Source: Paenibacillus mesophilus (GTDB taxonomy: Bacteria; Bacillota; Bacilli; Paenibacillales; NBRC-103111). Taken from it: a DNA stretch of 64,000 bases. The DNA is taken from assembly GCF_005938385.1 (NCBI RefSeq), contig NZ_VCRA01000026.1, forward strand, positions 41,182 to 105,181, written 5' to 3'. The notes under the pieces were generated by a model. The model did not search any database. It was not told the DNA's origin and saw nothing but the letters and a program-made list of their open reading frames with translations. Position 1 is the stretch's first letter. Each line of letters opens with the position of its first letter. The translations under genes were made by a program, and so were the position numbers. Below, in pieces: positions 52,736 through 60,790 of this stretch.

Positions 52736-53431
52736 GTGGTAATTAGTGAAGAGTTGGTGACAGCCTTTTCCCATGTTCTTTGGATAGGTGGACCTCCGGA
52801 TTGCGGCAAGACAACGGTTGCGGATATCCTTGCAGAGAAGTACGGATTACAGTCATATCACCTCGATCAGCACGAGATGGATCATGTACATCGTTCCGAC
52901 CCCAACCTTCATCCAGAGACATTTGAGTTGGGTAAGAAGCTCAAAGAACTCGACGAGCTCGCGCAGTTGGAATGGCTCTGGGTTAAACGCACACCCATTG
53001 AGATGGCCGAGAGTGCGATGGCGAGCTGGTCAGACCGATTTCCCCTCGTGGTTGAAGACTTGCTTACGATGCCGAAGAACTGTCCGATCATCGCAGAGGG
53101 TCCGGGCTTCTTCCCGGAAGTTATCTTGCCGCTGATTTCGAATCCCCACCAGGCAATCTGGATGGTACCGAGCGAGGCATTTAAGCGGTCGTCGCACAGA
53201 CGACGTGGAAAAGGCGAAAGGCGCGCCCAAGTACTGGGCGATCCCGAGATTGCTCAACGGAACCATATCGAGCGAGACCTGTTAATAGCCGAGCGATACA
53301 GACGATCGACGTGTGAACTGGAGCTCCCCCTTATTGTAGTGGACGGTTCGCAATCGGTAAACGAGGTACTGGCCAAAGTGGAGGCGCACTTTAGTACATA
53401 TCTCCCACCTCTTGATAATATCAGTAAGTAA
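52736..53431 (+). CDS. P-loop NTPase, kinase-like
   Basis: 231 residues starting GTG. VLWIGGPPDCGKTTVADILAEKYG is a Walker A motif followed by YHLDQHEMDHVH, as in small-molecule kinases; VVEDLLTMPKNCPIIAEGPGFFPE resembles the LID and base-binding parts of shikimate/adenylate-type kinases; PLIVVDGSQSVNEV is a typical C-terminus. No specific substrate is recognised. The ribosome site GAGGAG lies about 12 bases upstream, slightly far. It is monocistronic in a region of decayed genes. Related genes are sometimes linked to antibiotic modification, but nothing here shows that. Confidence 0.7.
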   Translation: MVISEELVTAFSHVLWIGGPPDCGKTTVADILAEKYGLQSYHLDQHEMDHVHRSDPNLHPETFELGKKLKELDELAQLEWLWVKRTPIEMAESAMASWSDRFPLVVEDLLTMPKNCPIIAEGPGFFPEVILPLISNPHQAIWMVPSEAFKRSSHRRRGKGERRAQVLGDPEIAQRNHIERDLLIAERYRRSTCELELPLIVVDGSQSVNEVLAKVEAHFSTYLPPLDNISK

Positions 53432-53525
53432 TTTGAATATCGAATTGGGTTCTCCCGGTTGAAATATGCCTTTAAAACGATCCGCCAATTCTGCTCTCCT
53501 GCCCGTAACGAGGCTGCCGATCTAT

Positions 53526-53634
53526 GGGCCTGTCGACAAAAGCCAATTTTGCAAAAAATGACTTTTAGAAACCCAGTGTTTATGCGGGTTTTCAAACGTC
53601 AACTTCGTTAAAAAGGTAATTTGTCAACAGGCCC
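53526..53634. mobile_element. 109-bp MITE-like element with 15-bp terminal inverted repeats
   Basis: GGGCCTGTCGACAAA (53526-53540) and TTTGTCAACAGGCCC (53620-53634) are inverted repeats with one mismatch. The AT-rich interior lacks a reading frame. No target duplication is obvious. It could also act as a transcription terminator for the kinase-like gene. Confidence 0.5.
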
Positions 53635-53709
53635 CTATCCCGGCAGCCTTAGAAAAGAAACAGCGACAGCCCAGGACGAGAAAATAACGTCCTAGACTGC
53701 CGGTGCCAT

Positions 53710-55320
53710 TCAAATAAAATTCAAATGCTTCATTCGGTTTATGACAGATAATACTTCATTAATTCTTGGTAATTCAAGCCATCTTTCGAAACCAGGAAAA
53801 AAGGAAGAAAATACAATATCCACTCCTTCTCTCTCCATATCTTCGAGAGCTTTTTTGATCTTTTCATGAAGACAGATGAGGCGATCCTGATTACTTATAG
53901 CGATTTTTCGAATTAAAAAGGCAATAGCTGCAAGCTGGGCGTGTGATGTGATATTGTAAAGCCCTCTGATATCAATTTGTTCATCGCCTATCATCATGTA
54001 TCCCATGGTTGAAACCATCAGCTTTTCTGTACCACTACCCTGTGGATAGCTCGAAAAGTGATCGGTGGTTATTTTTCTTTCAATCTCCCATTTTGTAAGG
54101 GGGATACGTTCGCGTGGTTTGTCGTGTTCACATAATTTTTTTGCTTCCTGGGTTACGTGTCTTGGCACAAAATTGTCCATCAGGATGATTTGATCGGCAA
54201 CGGATAAAAATTCACCGCTACCTCCAATAACAAGCACGGAAGATACGCCGACAGCCTCATAAAGCTCTCTGACACGTTCCGTAAAAGGTGTAATGGGTTC
54301 ATGCTTGATTAATGAACGCATTTTGATGTCTTGAATCATAAAATTCGTCGCACTTCTGTCTTCATCAATAAGAAGAAGCTTACACCCGAAGTTGATTGCT
54401 TCCATAATATTTGCGGCTTGAGATGTGGAACCTGAGGCGTAGTCAGTCGAAAACTGTTCAGCTGAACTATTGGGTATCCATTTTATGAAAGGCGTAATAT
54501 TGATATTTTTTATGGGACGGCCTTCCTCCGCACATATTTCCATTGCACTTTGATCTGTAATCACAAATTCTCGTCCGTCGCCTATGCTGTGATTGTAAAT
54601 CCCCGAATTTAGTGCATCCAGCAATGTGCTTTTCCCCGAATAACCACCGCCGGTGATGACCGTCACACCATGTTTTATTCCCATTCCCCGCAAACCACAA
54701 ATTTCAACTTCAACATCTTCCGGGGATGTAAAAGGCAAGGCACCCTCCAGTGGCCCGCTGTTGTCTTTATTTCTTGGCAAAATGCTGCCATTCGCAATAA
54801 ACGCACAATAATCGCTGGATTTCAGCCATTCGCGAATCCTATTTTGTTTTTTTACCAATGCATAGGCAGCATTTAATTGAATGAGATCAAACTTGGCAAT
54901 AAACTTCTCCACTTCTTTTGGAAGCATTTTGCAGAGCATGCGCATAGCTTTATCATTATTCCTGAACGGAAGTTGAACGGTAATCATTAAGCAGAGATAC
55001 CATTTTTCCGAGATGACTTCGACAAAGGATGCATTACGTTGCAGCACCGCATGGGTGGGACGAAAACAATAAAAAGCACCATTCTCTTTATCAGGACGTG
55101 ACCGGTTATAAATCAATTCATTTAATACCTCAATATGATCAACCCATTCTCTTAATGCAAAATCGGAGAGAACAACGTGATCCCTATTTTCATCTAAGCC
55201 GAGACGGTCAAAAGGTATTTTTATGGTGATACATGGTTTATCCAGTGTGAGTTTATGTGTCCGTTCAATGTAATAGGCAACCTCATTATTCCAATAGGTT
55301 GGGTCAGGTTCATAAATCAT
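53710..55320 (-). CDS. Predicted ATPase of the ABC class (ABC_ATPase, PF09818-type)
   Basis: 536 residues. VTVITGGGYSGKSTLLDALNSG is Walker A (G224-T232), LLLIDEDRSATNFMIQD is Walker B, and VLVIGGSGEFLSVADQIILMD is the family-specific motif before the distal switch. FIANGSILPR and FSTDYASGSTSQA also match this soluble ABC-class ATPase family of unknown role. ATG 55320 lacks a ribosome site. The same frame stays open upstream for 23 codons (KRLAQYFRSLQSGQ) with AAAGGATG before it but no start in frame, so the true N-terminus may be frameshifted away. Confidence 0.82.
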   Translation of the reverse strand: MIYEPDPTYWNNEVAYYIERTHKLTLDKPCITIKIPFDRLGLDENRDHVVLSDFALREWVDHIEVLNELIYNRSRPDKENGAFYCFRPTHAVLQRNASFVEVISEKWYLCLMITVQLPFRNNDKAMRMLCKMLPKEVEKFIAKFDLIQLNAAYALVKKQNRIREWLKSSDYCAFIANGSILPRNKDNSGPLEGALPFTSPEDVEVEICGLRGMGIKHGVTVITGGGYSGKSTLLDALNSGIYNHSIGDGREFVITDQSAMEICAEEGRPIKNINITPFIKWIPNSSAEQFSTDYASGSTSQAANIMEAINFGCKLLLIDEDRSATNFMIQDIKMRSLIKHEPITPFTERVRELYEAVGVSSVLVIGGSGEFLSVADQIILMDNFVPRHVTQEAKKLCEHDKPRERIPLTKWEIERKITTDHFSSYPQGSGTEKLMVSTMGYMMIGDEQIDIRGLYNITSHAQLAAIAFLIRKIAISNQDRLICLHEKIKKALEDMEREGVDIVFSSFFPGFERWLELPRINEVLSVINRMKHLNFI

Positions 55321-55446
55321 ACTGTAAGAGGACTGTCCCGATTGTAAGGAGCGAAAATATTGAGCGAGTCTTTTAATAAAGCATCATCCTTTCATATTTG
55401 GAAAGCAGTGAATAACGGGAAACGATGCCGAAGTTGAAATGATATC

Positions 55447-55596
55447 TCAAGGAGGGGGCCCCTTATCCTTTGGAACAAGGTAACGACGAAACGGATCGAC
55501 CCCTACTCTCCAGGTATGAGCCTGCTCAAACATATACCGGCACTGTTTGAAATTTTCCGCGAAAAATGAATTCCATCCTAAGTCATTCAAGTTCAA
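55447..55596 (-). CDS. 49-residue ORF with RsgA-like N-terminus
   Basis: TTG at 55596 has AGGGGGA seven bases upstream. The product starts MNLNDLGWNSFFAENF, strongly reminiscent of the first residues of RsgA ribosome-assembly GTPases. It then runs as YMFEQAHTWRVGVDPFRRYL and stops. No GTPase motifs are present. It is probably the stub of an rsgA paralogue truncated by deletion, perhaps still translated. Confidence 0.4.
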   Translation of the reverse strand: MNLNDLGWNSFFAENFKQCRYMFEQAHTWRVGVDPFRRYLVPKDKGPPP

Positions 55597-55656
55597 TACA
55601 TATTCCCCCTAATAGAGTTCAGATCCACTATTATTGCCATGACCAGCCTTTTGTCC

Positions 55657-55689
55657 CAAAAAAATAACAGCCACTCCGTAAGTGGCTGT
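55657..55689 (-). terminator. Terminator ACAGCCACT/AGTGGCTGT with T-tract
   Basis: Perfect 9-bp stem, 5-nt loop, followed on the minus strand by TATTTTTTT. It ends minus-strand transcription before the RsgA-like ORF. Confidence 0.75.
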
Positions 55690-55737
55690 CATAGACCGGC
55701 AGGAAAGCTTAAACGTTCCTTCTGCCTAAATATAAAA

Positions 55738-55766
55738 GCCCTGAGAGTGAATCCTACCCTCAGAGC
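55738..55766 (-). terminator. Hairpin downstream of the 14-residue ORF
   Basis: GCTCTGAGGGT pairs with ACTCTCAGGGC (two G-U pairs) around AGGATTC and is followed by TTTTATATTT. Confidence 0.55.
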
Positions 55767-55789
55767 CTAATGTATTCGTAAAAAAATAA

Positions 55790-55834
55790 CTAAAAAGCAA
55801 CGTGAGGATAAGACGTATATTTTTTTGTTTTCAT
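55790..55834 (-). CDS. Candidate 14-residue micropeptide MKTKKYTSYPHVAF
   Basis: The ATG at 55834 has an unusually good ribosome site (GAGGTGAGG, about six bases upstream). The frame stops after 14 codons and is followed by two hairpin terminators. No homologue is recalled. It may be a leader peptide, a signalling peptide or chance; the combination of strong site, short frame and terminators is suggestive. Confidence 0.35.
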   Translation of the reverse strand: MKTKKYTSYPHVAF

Positions 55835-55997
55835 TGTCCTCACCTCGTTACGATTTATTTTTACAGCAACACAATCATAACATTAAGATCATCCACAATA
55901 TAGGGAAAGATTAATTAGAATTAACTCAAACCCTGAAATAGGTAAAAGATGCCCCCATAGGGTCTGGGGTCGGAAATCGGCCCCAATATTGCTATCA

Positions 55998-56235
55998 TTA
56001 GTTTAGAGCAGGGGAATTCATCAATGATATGTCGGCTTTAAATTCACGTAAAAGTACGGTTTTAGGACCACGGTTCCCCTTTGTAATTATTGGGGTAGCC
56101 GATTCACTATCAGTTTGGGTTTGGATGAAATCGCCAGTCAGCAAGGCAACTGCAGGTTCTTTTGTTGCTGGGCTGGTGACTTCTGTTGATGTTTCTGAAC
56201 ACCCTAGAAGGAAGTGAATGAGAAGAAGATATTTT
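55998..56235 (-). pseudogene. Lipoprotein-like frame without a start codon
   Basis: The minus strand encodes KYLLLIHFLLGCSETSTEV then TKEPAVALLTGDFIQTQ, ending MNSPALN. HFLLGC is a good lipobox after a hydrophobic run, but the codon before KYLLL is TGA and no ATG/GTG/TTG lies in frame. This is probably a small lipoprotein gene inactivated at its start. Confidence 0.4.
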
Positions 56236-56263
56236 CACATTAAACTGCCCCGTTAGGTGAACG

Positions 56264-56290
56264 TAGGCTGCCGTTCATGCCGGCAGCCTA
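56264..56290. repeat. Hairpin repeat TAGGCTGCCG/CGGCAGCCTA (family copy)
   Basis: A perfect 10-bp stem with a 7-nt loop. Related hairpins built on GGCTGCCG/CGGCAGCC lie at 57577, 58712 and 60586. Confidence 0.6.
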
Positions 56291-56345
56291 GTTCTGGTTG
56301 TTTATTAAATTCTTGTTCCCGATAGTTGATCAAACATTAGTACAG

Positions 56346-56872
56346 TCACAGCGCATTACGAACGGACAAAATATATTTGGCTTGGTCTAGCGGATTGACG
56401 CCTTGGCGTTACGCTCCGCGTTTACTTCCGGCGGACATTCCCTGTAGTACGCAAACGTTGTAGACAGAATGCCTCGCCCCTTTGTCATCGATCCGAGCCG
56501 AGCCGGTAAATCGAGCGACGTCGAGACTGGCATCACACCCTCGAGTTCCAACCGCCCGCTGCGGATCACCGGCGAATCCAACTCGCTGCGCATGACAATG
56601 AGTTCGGTCATGACCTTGCCGCCGTATTCCTCCGGAACGGATAGGCGAAAATGCAGAAGCGGTTCGAGCAGATTGGTACCGGTGTTCATGAAACCGTTCA
56701 TAATGCCCATCGGCGTCGCTACTACGAAATCAAGCGGATGCGTATGCCATACATGATGTTCGCCTTCCACGAGCGTAACCTTCAAATCGGTGACCTCCCA
56801 GCCGCGCAGCCCTTGCTGCAGCGCCTCGGGCACACGCCGCGCGACCTCGTTCTGCTCTCGAGTAGGCGCTCT
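56346..56872 (-). pseudogene. C-terminal fragment of a Tet-type (EF-G-like) ribosomal protection protein
   Basis: VPEALQQGLRGWEVTDLKVTLVEGEHH, GTNLLEPLLHFRLSVPEEYGGKVMTELIVMRSEL and MTKGRGILSTTFAYYRECPPE match domains IV-V of TetM-like translation factors common in Bacillota. The N-terminal GTPase half is missing. Near 56400 a one-base slip breaks the end: after ERNAK the correct frame continues VNPLDQAKYILSVRNAL-stop (56346). At 56872 the fragment is fused to another truncated gene. It cannot confer protection. Confidence 0.75.
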
Positions 56873-57009
56873 TATGGGTGTTTTAGAACAAAGTGCAATC
56901 TGACTAAGTCGCCTTTCTTTTGCTTTTGCCGTTCTTTTTGACCTGGTATAAAAAAAGTATTCGGGTTTAATTGACTCGTTTTTTCTACATCCTCTAAGCT
57001 CCATTCCAA
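56872..57009 (-). pseudogene. N-terminal fragment of a DUF2314-like protein
   Basis: TTG at 57009 has AAAAGGGGA seven bases upstream. The product is MEWSLEDVEKTSQLNPNTFF followed by GDLVRLHFVLKHP-stop (45 residues). KKGDLVRLHF resembles the core of DUF2314 proteins, but the rest of the domain is absent because the sequence runs straight into the Tet-like fragment in a different frame. Confidence 0.45.
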
Positions 57010-57093
57010 GAGAATCTCCCCTTTTTACTGCAATCATATGGATAGAAGTACTTCACATCTTTTCGATGTCCTGCCCAATCGCTTAATAAAAGA

Positions 57094-57121
57094 GGAGCAG
57101 CTGCCGTGGCAAAGCTGCTCC
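57094..57121 (-). terminator. Terminator after the small membrane protein gene
   Basis: GGAGCAGCT pairs with AGCTGCTCC on the minus strand, followed by TCTTTTATT. Confidence 0.65.
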
Positions 57122-57153
57122 ATATAGTTGAACTAACGTACCTGATAGCTCAA

Positions 57154-57471
57154 TCAATTTTGCTTTCCTTGCTGCCCCCTCTTACTTAGTTCGAGTAAGC
57201 CCATAACCAAAAATGACATGCTAATAGCCCAGATGATTCCTATCGCTGCAAATGCCAACGAGTTAAACGCTGAGCTAGTGAATGCTCTTCTTTCGAGTAT
57301 TCTAGTTAAATAAAATGCACAAATTGTGAAAAGCACCAGATGACTAAGTATCCAACCGTACCCGTGTCCTTTGTATTTAACAAAAAAGCTAATTAGCATT
57401 CCTAGTACAGGTAACATTACAACGAGTAAACCTACTCTCAATAATGTGGGAACCTCCTCTTCTAAAAGCAT
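57154..57471 (-). CDS. Small three-helix membrane protein, unknown family
   Basis: 105 residues with three hydrophobic segments (LLRVGLLVVMLPVLGMLISFFV; GWILSHLVLFTICAFYL; LAFAAIGIIWAISMSFLVMGL) and a basic tail KRGQQGKQN. GAAAGGGGA lies about nine bases before ATG. It has its own terminator. No function is suggested by sequence or neighbours. Confidence 0.65.
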   Translation of the reverse strand: MLLEEEVPTLLRVGLLVVMLPVLGMLISFFVKYKGHGYGWILSHLVLFTICAFYLTRILERRAFTSSAFNSLAFAAIGIIWAISMSFLVMGLLELSKRGQQGKQN

Positions 57472-57576
57472 AATTGTTCAATCCCCTTTCGTCCTTTTTT
57501 TGTTTATTAAGACGTTACCGTTTTAAGTTAGTTGCATTTTTAGATAGTCGTTTGCGTTCTTCTGCCCGCTAGCGCA

Positions 57577-57613
57577 ACAACGGCAGCCGAACATATTGGC
57601 CGGCTGCCGTTGT
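57577..57613. repeat. Hairpin repeat ACAACGGCAGCCG/CGGCTGCCGTTGT (family copy)
   Basis: A perfect 13-bp stem, belonging to the GGCTGCCG family seen at 56264, 58712 and 60586. Confidence 0.6.
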
Positions 57614-57777
57614 GTAACGATTGAGCTATCGTGCCCGTTCGTAACGTAGTAAAAACGCTATAAGCGTTTTGCCAATGTCGTATTGCCACTAGCTACACTT
57701 CTTCCTATAGTTCTTTTTCATTTACAACTAAGCTCCCTGTTGTGTCGTTTGACACTCGGCCCCGGGACAAGCAAGTT

Positions 57778-58407
57778 CTACATGTGGGTGGTTTGTTCAT
57801 TGTTCAAGATGGGCAGGAGCATCTCCAGACGTTCTTTAACGTCTATCGTCTCGAGGATTTCCTGCTTATCTTTAATTTTCAAGGACAGTCGGTTGCAGAT
57901 GACGTCTGCAAGACGCCCCGGCTTATCAATGTCCGATACGGCTGCAAGCGCCTCCGGCGTAATCTTCTTGGACAAGTTGATGTAATGCTCAAACTGGCTA
58001 AGCACCGTGCGCATAAGAACGTCGATCTCCGGATCGGTAGACTCTTCTTCGGGCATCTCTCGGACATTAACCTCGTAATACGCATCATCCGCCAAATATT
58101 CAACAACTTCCGCCCGAATGATTCCTTCGACCTGAACACGAATCGTTCCGTTCGGCAACTTCACCATCTTCCTAACCTTGGCAATAGTCCCGACGCGATA
58201 TATGTCGTCAGTAGACGGGTCTTCAACATCTTTTTCAGTCTGGGAGCACAGCAAAATCATGCTGTCTTCAACAATAGCCTTCTCCAATGCCCGGACCGAC
58301 TTCTCGCGGCCAACGTCCAGATGAAGAAGCATGCCGGGGTACACGACCAACTCCCTTATAGGCAAGAGCGGCAGTCGTCGCATTTTTTGCTTACTGGGTA
58401 CCTGCAT
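57778..58407 (-). CDS. Lone Lon protease N-terminal (substrate-binding) domain protein
   Basis: 209 residues beginning MQVPSKQKMRRLPLLPIRELVVYPGMLLHLDVG, followed by DDIYRVGTIAKVRKMVKLPNGTIRVQVEG, the LON-N fold. The ATPase and protease domains of Lon (about 570 more residues) are absent; the frame ends NNEQTTHM. It may be a free-standing LON-domain protein or a Lon paralogue cut short; the second fits the surrounding decay. AGGGAGG/AAAGGAA before ATG 58407 supports the start. Confidence 0.75.
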   Translation of the reverse strand: MQVPSKQKMRRLPLLPIRELVVYPGMLLHLDVGREKSVRALEKAIVEDSMILLCSQTEKDVEDPSTDDIYRVGTIAKVRKMVKLPNGTIRVQVEGIIRAEVVEYLADDAYYEVNVREMPEEESTDPEIDVLMRTVLSQFEHYINLSKKITPEALAAVSDIDKPGRLADVICNRLSLKIKDKQEILETIDVKERLEMLLPILNNEQTTHM

Positions 58408-58819
58408 TTCCTTTTCCTCCCTCACAATATTTGAGTTTTCCTCACCATAAATTACTTTTAATGCCCTAGGCACATGATTAGGTCTGTACCCATCAAGATT
58501 TTTATGATTATTTAATTTCTTTGCATTATTCAAAGATGTCCACCTTACCATTCTCCTTTGGTATGATTTGTAATCATTATAATGGAATACTAAAACTGAG
58601 ATATGTCTAAATTTATCAGAAATGAAAAGGAATTTTTAGTGATCCGTTAGCTCAACTCTTTGAGTTATTCTAAATCAAGGCACATTCCGTTATCCTGCCC
58701 TTTCGTATAGCTCAATAGGCCGCCGATCGCCGGCAGCCTGTTGAATCACCTATTGTGCTCTCGTACCGTTAGCTTGGTAAGAAAATCCCGTTAAAAAAGC
58801 CCAAAAGAGAAATCTCTAG
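58408..58819. other. Intergenic region with a hairpin repeat, no gene seen
   Basis: Contains the Lon-N gene leader, a GTTAGCTCAACTC segment and a GGCTGCCG-family hairpin at 58712-58744 (TCAATAGGC...GCCTGTTGA). No open frame with a ribosome site is present. Confidence 0.4.
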
Positions 58820-60401
58820 CTATACCTCTCCCAAGCTCCCGCACGCCACACACAAATCTGCTTCGATATCAGCGTGACCTTTCTTCTGTGCCCAAGCCAG
58901 CGGGGTAGCCCACGGCGCGCCCGACTTGTTCGGATCGGCACCGTTTTCAAGCAGCAGTGCAACCATTTCCCTCTGACCCCAGCGTGCGGCAAAGCCCAAA
59001 GGAGTGGAACGGTATTCCTCGTCAATGGCGTCGATATCGGCACCATGATCAAGCAGCAACCGTGCCTTCTGCAAATCCCCCTCTTGCGCCATATCGTGTA
59101 ACAGCGTGACATGGTGCCAGTTCATGTGATTCGGATTCATTCCATGTTTCAGCAGTAAGGCGGTGATCTCATAGTGCTTGAAGTAGTAGAAGCGGCCCCA
59201 CTTCGAGACATCGGGTACGCGAGCTCCATAGCGGATCAGCAGCTCGAGCATCTCTCGATTCCCTTTGTTGGCCGGTACGCAGAGAATGCCCTCTCCCCAG
59301 AATGCGTTCGCTTGTCGAGCAAACTCAGGGTGCTCCCTCAATAGCAGTCCAACTTCGACTAAAACATTATCGTTCACTAGTCTTTGGAAACGGTCCAGGT
59401 CACCTGTGTTGTCCTCCGCGCCGTACTTGAGGAGAAGGCGCGCCAGCTCAGGGTCTTTTTGTGCGTGGAGCAGTACGCTGCCACTTGACTCCGGCGCGGT
59501 ATTCGGGTCCGCTCCGTACTCGAGGAGGAGCTTCGCCATTTCATGCTGGTTCTGGTAAACGGCGATCCAGAGCGCCTGCCCAAGTGGTGCACCTTCTTCT
59601 GGCAAGCTGGGGTTCGCTCCATGCTCAAGAAGTAACCTCAACAATTCGAGATCATTCCGCAGTGCAGCCGCTGAAATCGGGCGCCTGTGTGAAGTGTCTT
59701 CGAAGTTGGCCAGTGCCGGATCGTGATGGAGCGCCTCACGAACATAGACGTCGTCACCTAGGACCGCAGCAAGATAGATGTTGTATGAGGCCCCTCGCGC
59801 AAGCAACATTCCTGCGAGAACGCCGGCAATAAGAGCTGGTTTGCCACGCTGATCCAGTGCACAATTGATAGGACGAGCTCCGTCGGCGCGGACGGCATCC
59901 GGGTTTGCACCAGCATCAAGAAGCGCCATCATGACCCGTAAATGTCCTCCCTCAGCAGCCTGATGAAGAGCCGTATCACCGGTATCGTTGGCGGTACGGG
60001 CCAGACCAGGGTTACGCGCCAGCTCCGACTGAATCCGAGCGAGATCGCCGTTGCGGGCGGCGCTCAAAAACCCTGAAATGTCCCCCCAGACAGGAAACAG
60101 GAGAGACAACATCTCCAAGAGAAGTTTCGCAATCTCATGATGCCCCCGATCCTGCGCCATCGTCATCCTGGAAGGGATAAGTGCGGTATGTGAGATTGGC
60201 CCCCTGCTCCAGCAGGTAACAGACAATATCAAGATGGCCTTCACGGACGGCAAAGTGAATCGGCGGAGTGTAGTTGTATTCGCAGCGGATCAACGTGGGG
60301 CGGTGCGAAACCAGCGCCCTCACTCGTTCCAGATCCCCTTTCCAACTTGCCTCAAATATGCTCCAGACATCTTCGTCCTTCAGGTCAACAGGTCTGATCA
60401 T
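58820..60401 (-). pseudogene. Ankyrin-repeat protein, split by a frameshift
   Basis: The N-terminal 75 residues (ATG 60401, MIRPVDLKDEDVWSIFEASWKG; YTPPIHFAVREGHLDIVCYLLEQGAN) break near 60165. The remaining ~460 residues continue in another frame from RGHHEIAKLLLEML. They hold about ten ankyrin repeats (DTALHQAAEGGHLRVMMALLDAGANPD; STPLGFAARWGQREMVALLLENGADPN). A one- or two-base slip explains it; the rest is intact, so it is recent or a sequencing artefact. Function unknown; likely cytoplasmic binding scaffold. Confidence 0.8.
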
Positions 60402-60585
60402 GTCGCGTGTGCTCCTCTCCCGGACAGTAATTCAAAGCCATTTTTTTCGCACAATTGATATAGTTCTGTCATTTGATATTGTCAAAATTCATCTCTCATT
60501 ATAAGTTACGTTTATAAAGTTCATCTTAATTTATAACTGACTTTGGCTCAAGCTTAACGATCATAACGGCCCTTTAGCACAACAA

Positions 60586-60611
60586 GGCTGCCGTTCGTTC
60601 ACGCGGCAGCC
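60586..60611. repeat. Hairpin repeat GGCTGCCG/CGGCAGCC (family copy)
   Basis: 8-bp stem preceded by TTAGCACAACAA, as in other members of the family. It directly abuts the group II intron tail. Confidence 0.55.
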
Positions 60612-60625
60612 CATCTATGTTTGCT

Positions 60626-60790
60626 GTAGAGTGGAGGACTGGTTTCCCAGTCCCCCCTCATCAAACCGTACGAGCGGTTTTCCCGCATACGGCTTTCCGA
60701 TGTTCTTCACCTTGTGCTGTGTAGCTGCCCCAAGCACTAACCCGTTTCAGCCCTAATCATCCGAGAATCTCTGCAACCCTTCTTGGATGC
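60626..60790 (-). ncRNA. 3' tail of a group II intron (domains V and VI)
   Basis: On the minus strand AAGCCGTATGCGG-GAAA-ACCGCTCGTACGGTTT (60663-60695) is domain V: the AGC triad, GTAT/GTAC arms and GAAA tetraloop. It is followed by a domain VI hairpin (GGACTGG-GAAA-CCAGTCC) with the bulged A in CCTCCACTCTAC. The intron would end at 60626. No reverse transcriptase and no 5' part are attached, so it is a truncated relic. Confidence 0.75.

Noticed and set aside
55998..56030. Apparent similarity between the lipoprotein tail (FKADISL) and the repeat at 32 kb
   Set aside because: The match is about 15 bases, missing in the other repeat copy and not extended on either side, so probably chance.
56029..56217. 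Plus-strand 62-codon frame
   Set aside because: No ribosome site; the opposite strand shows a lipobox-bearing frame that explains the open reading better.
56387..57037. A 216-codon open frame that looks like one protein
   Set aside because: Its first third is in the wrong frame; the real sequence there is a separate TTG-started DUF2314-like fragment, and only the rest is Tet-type factor.
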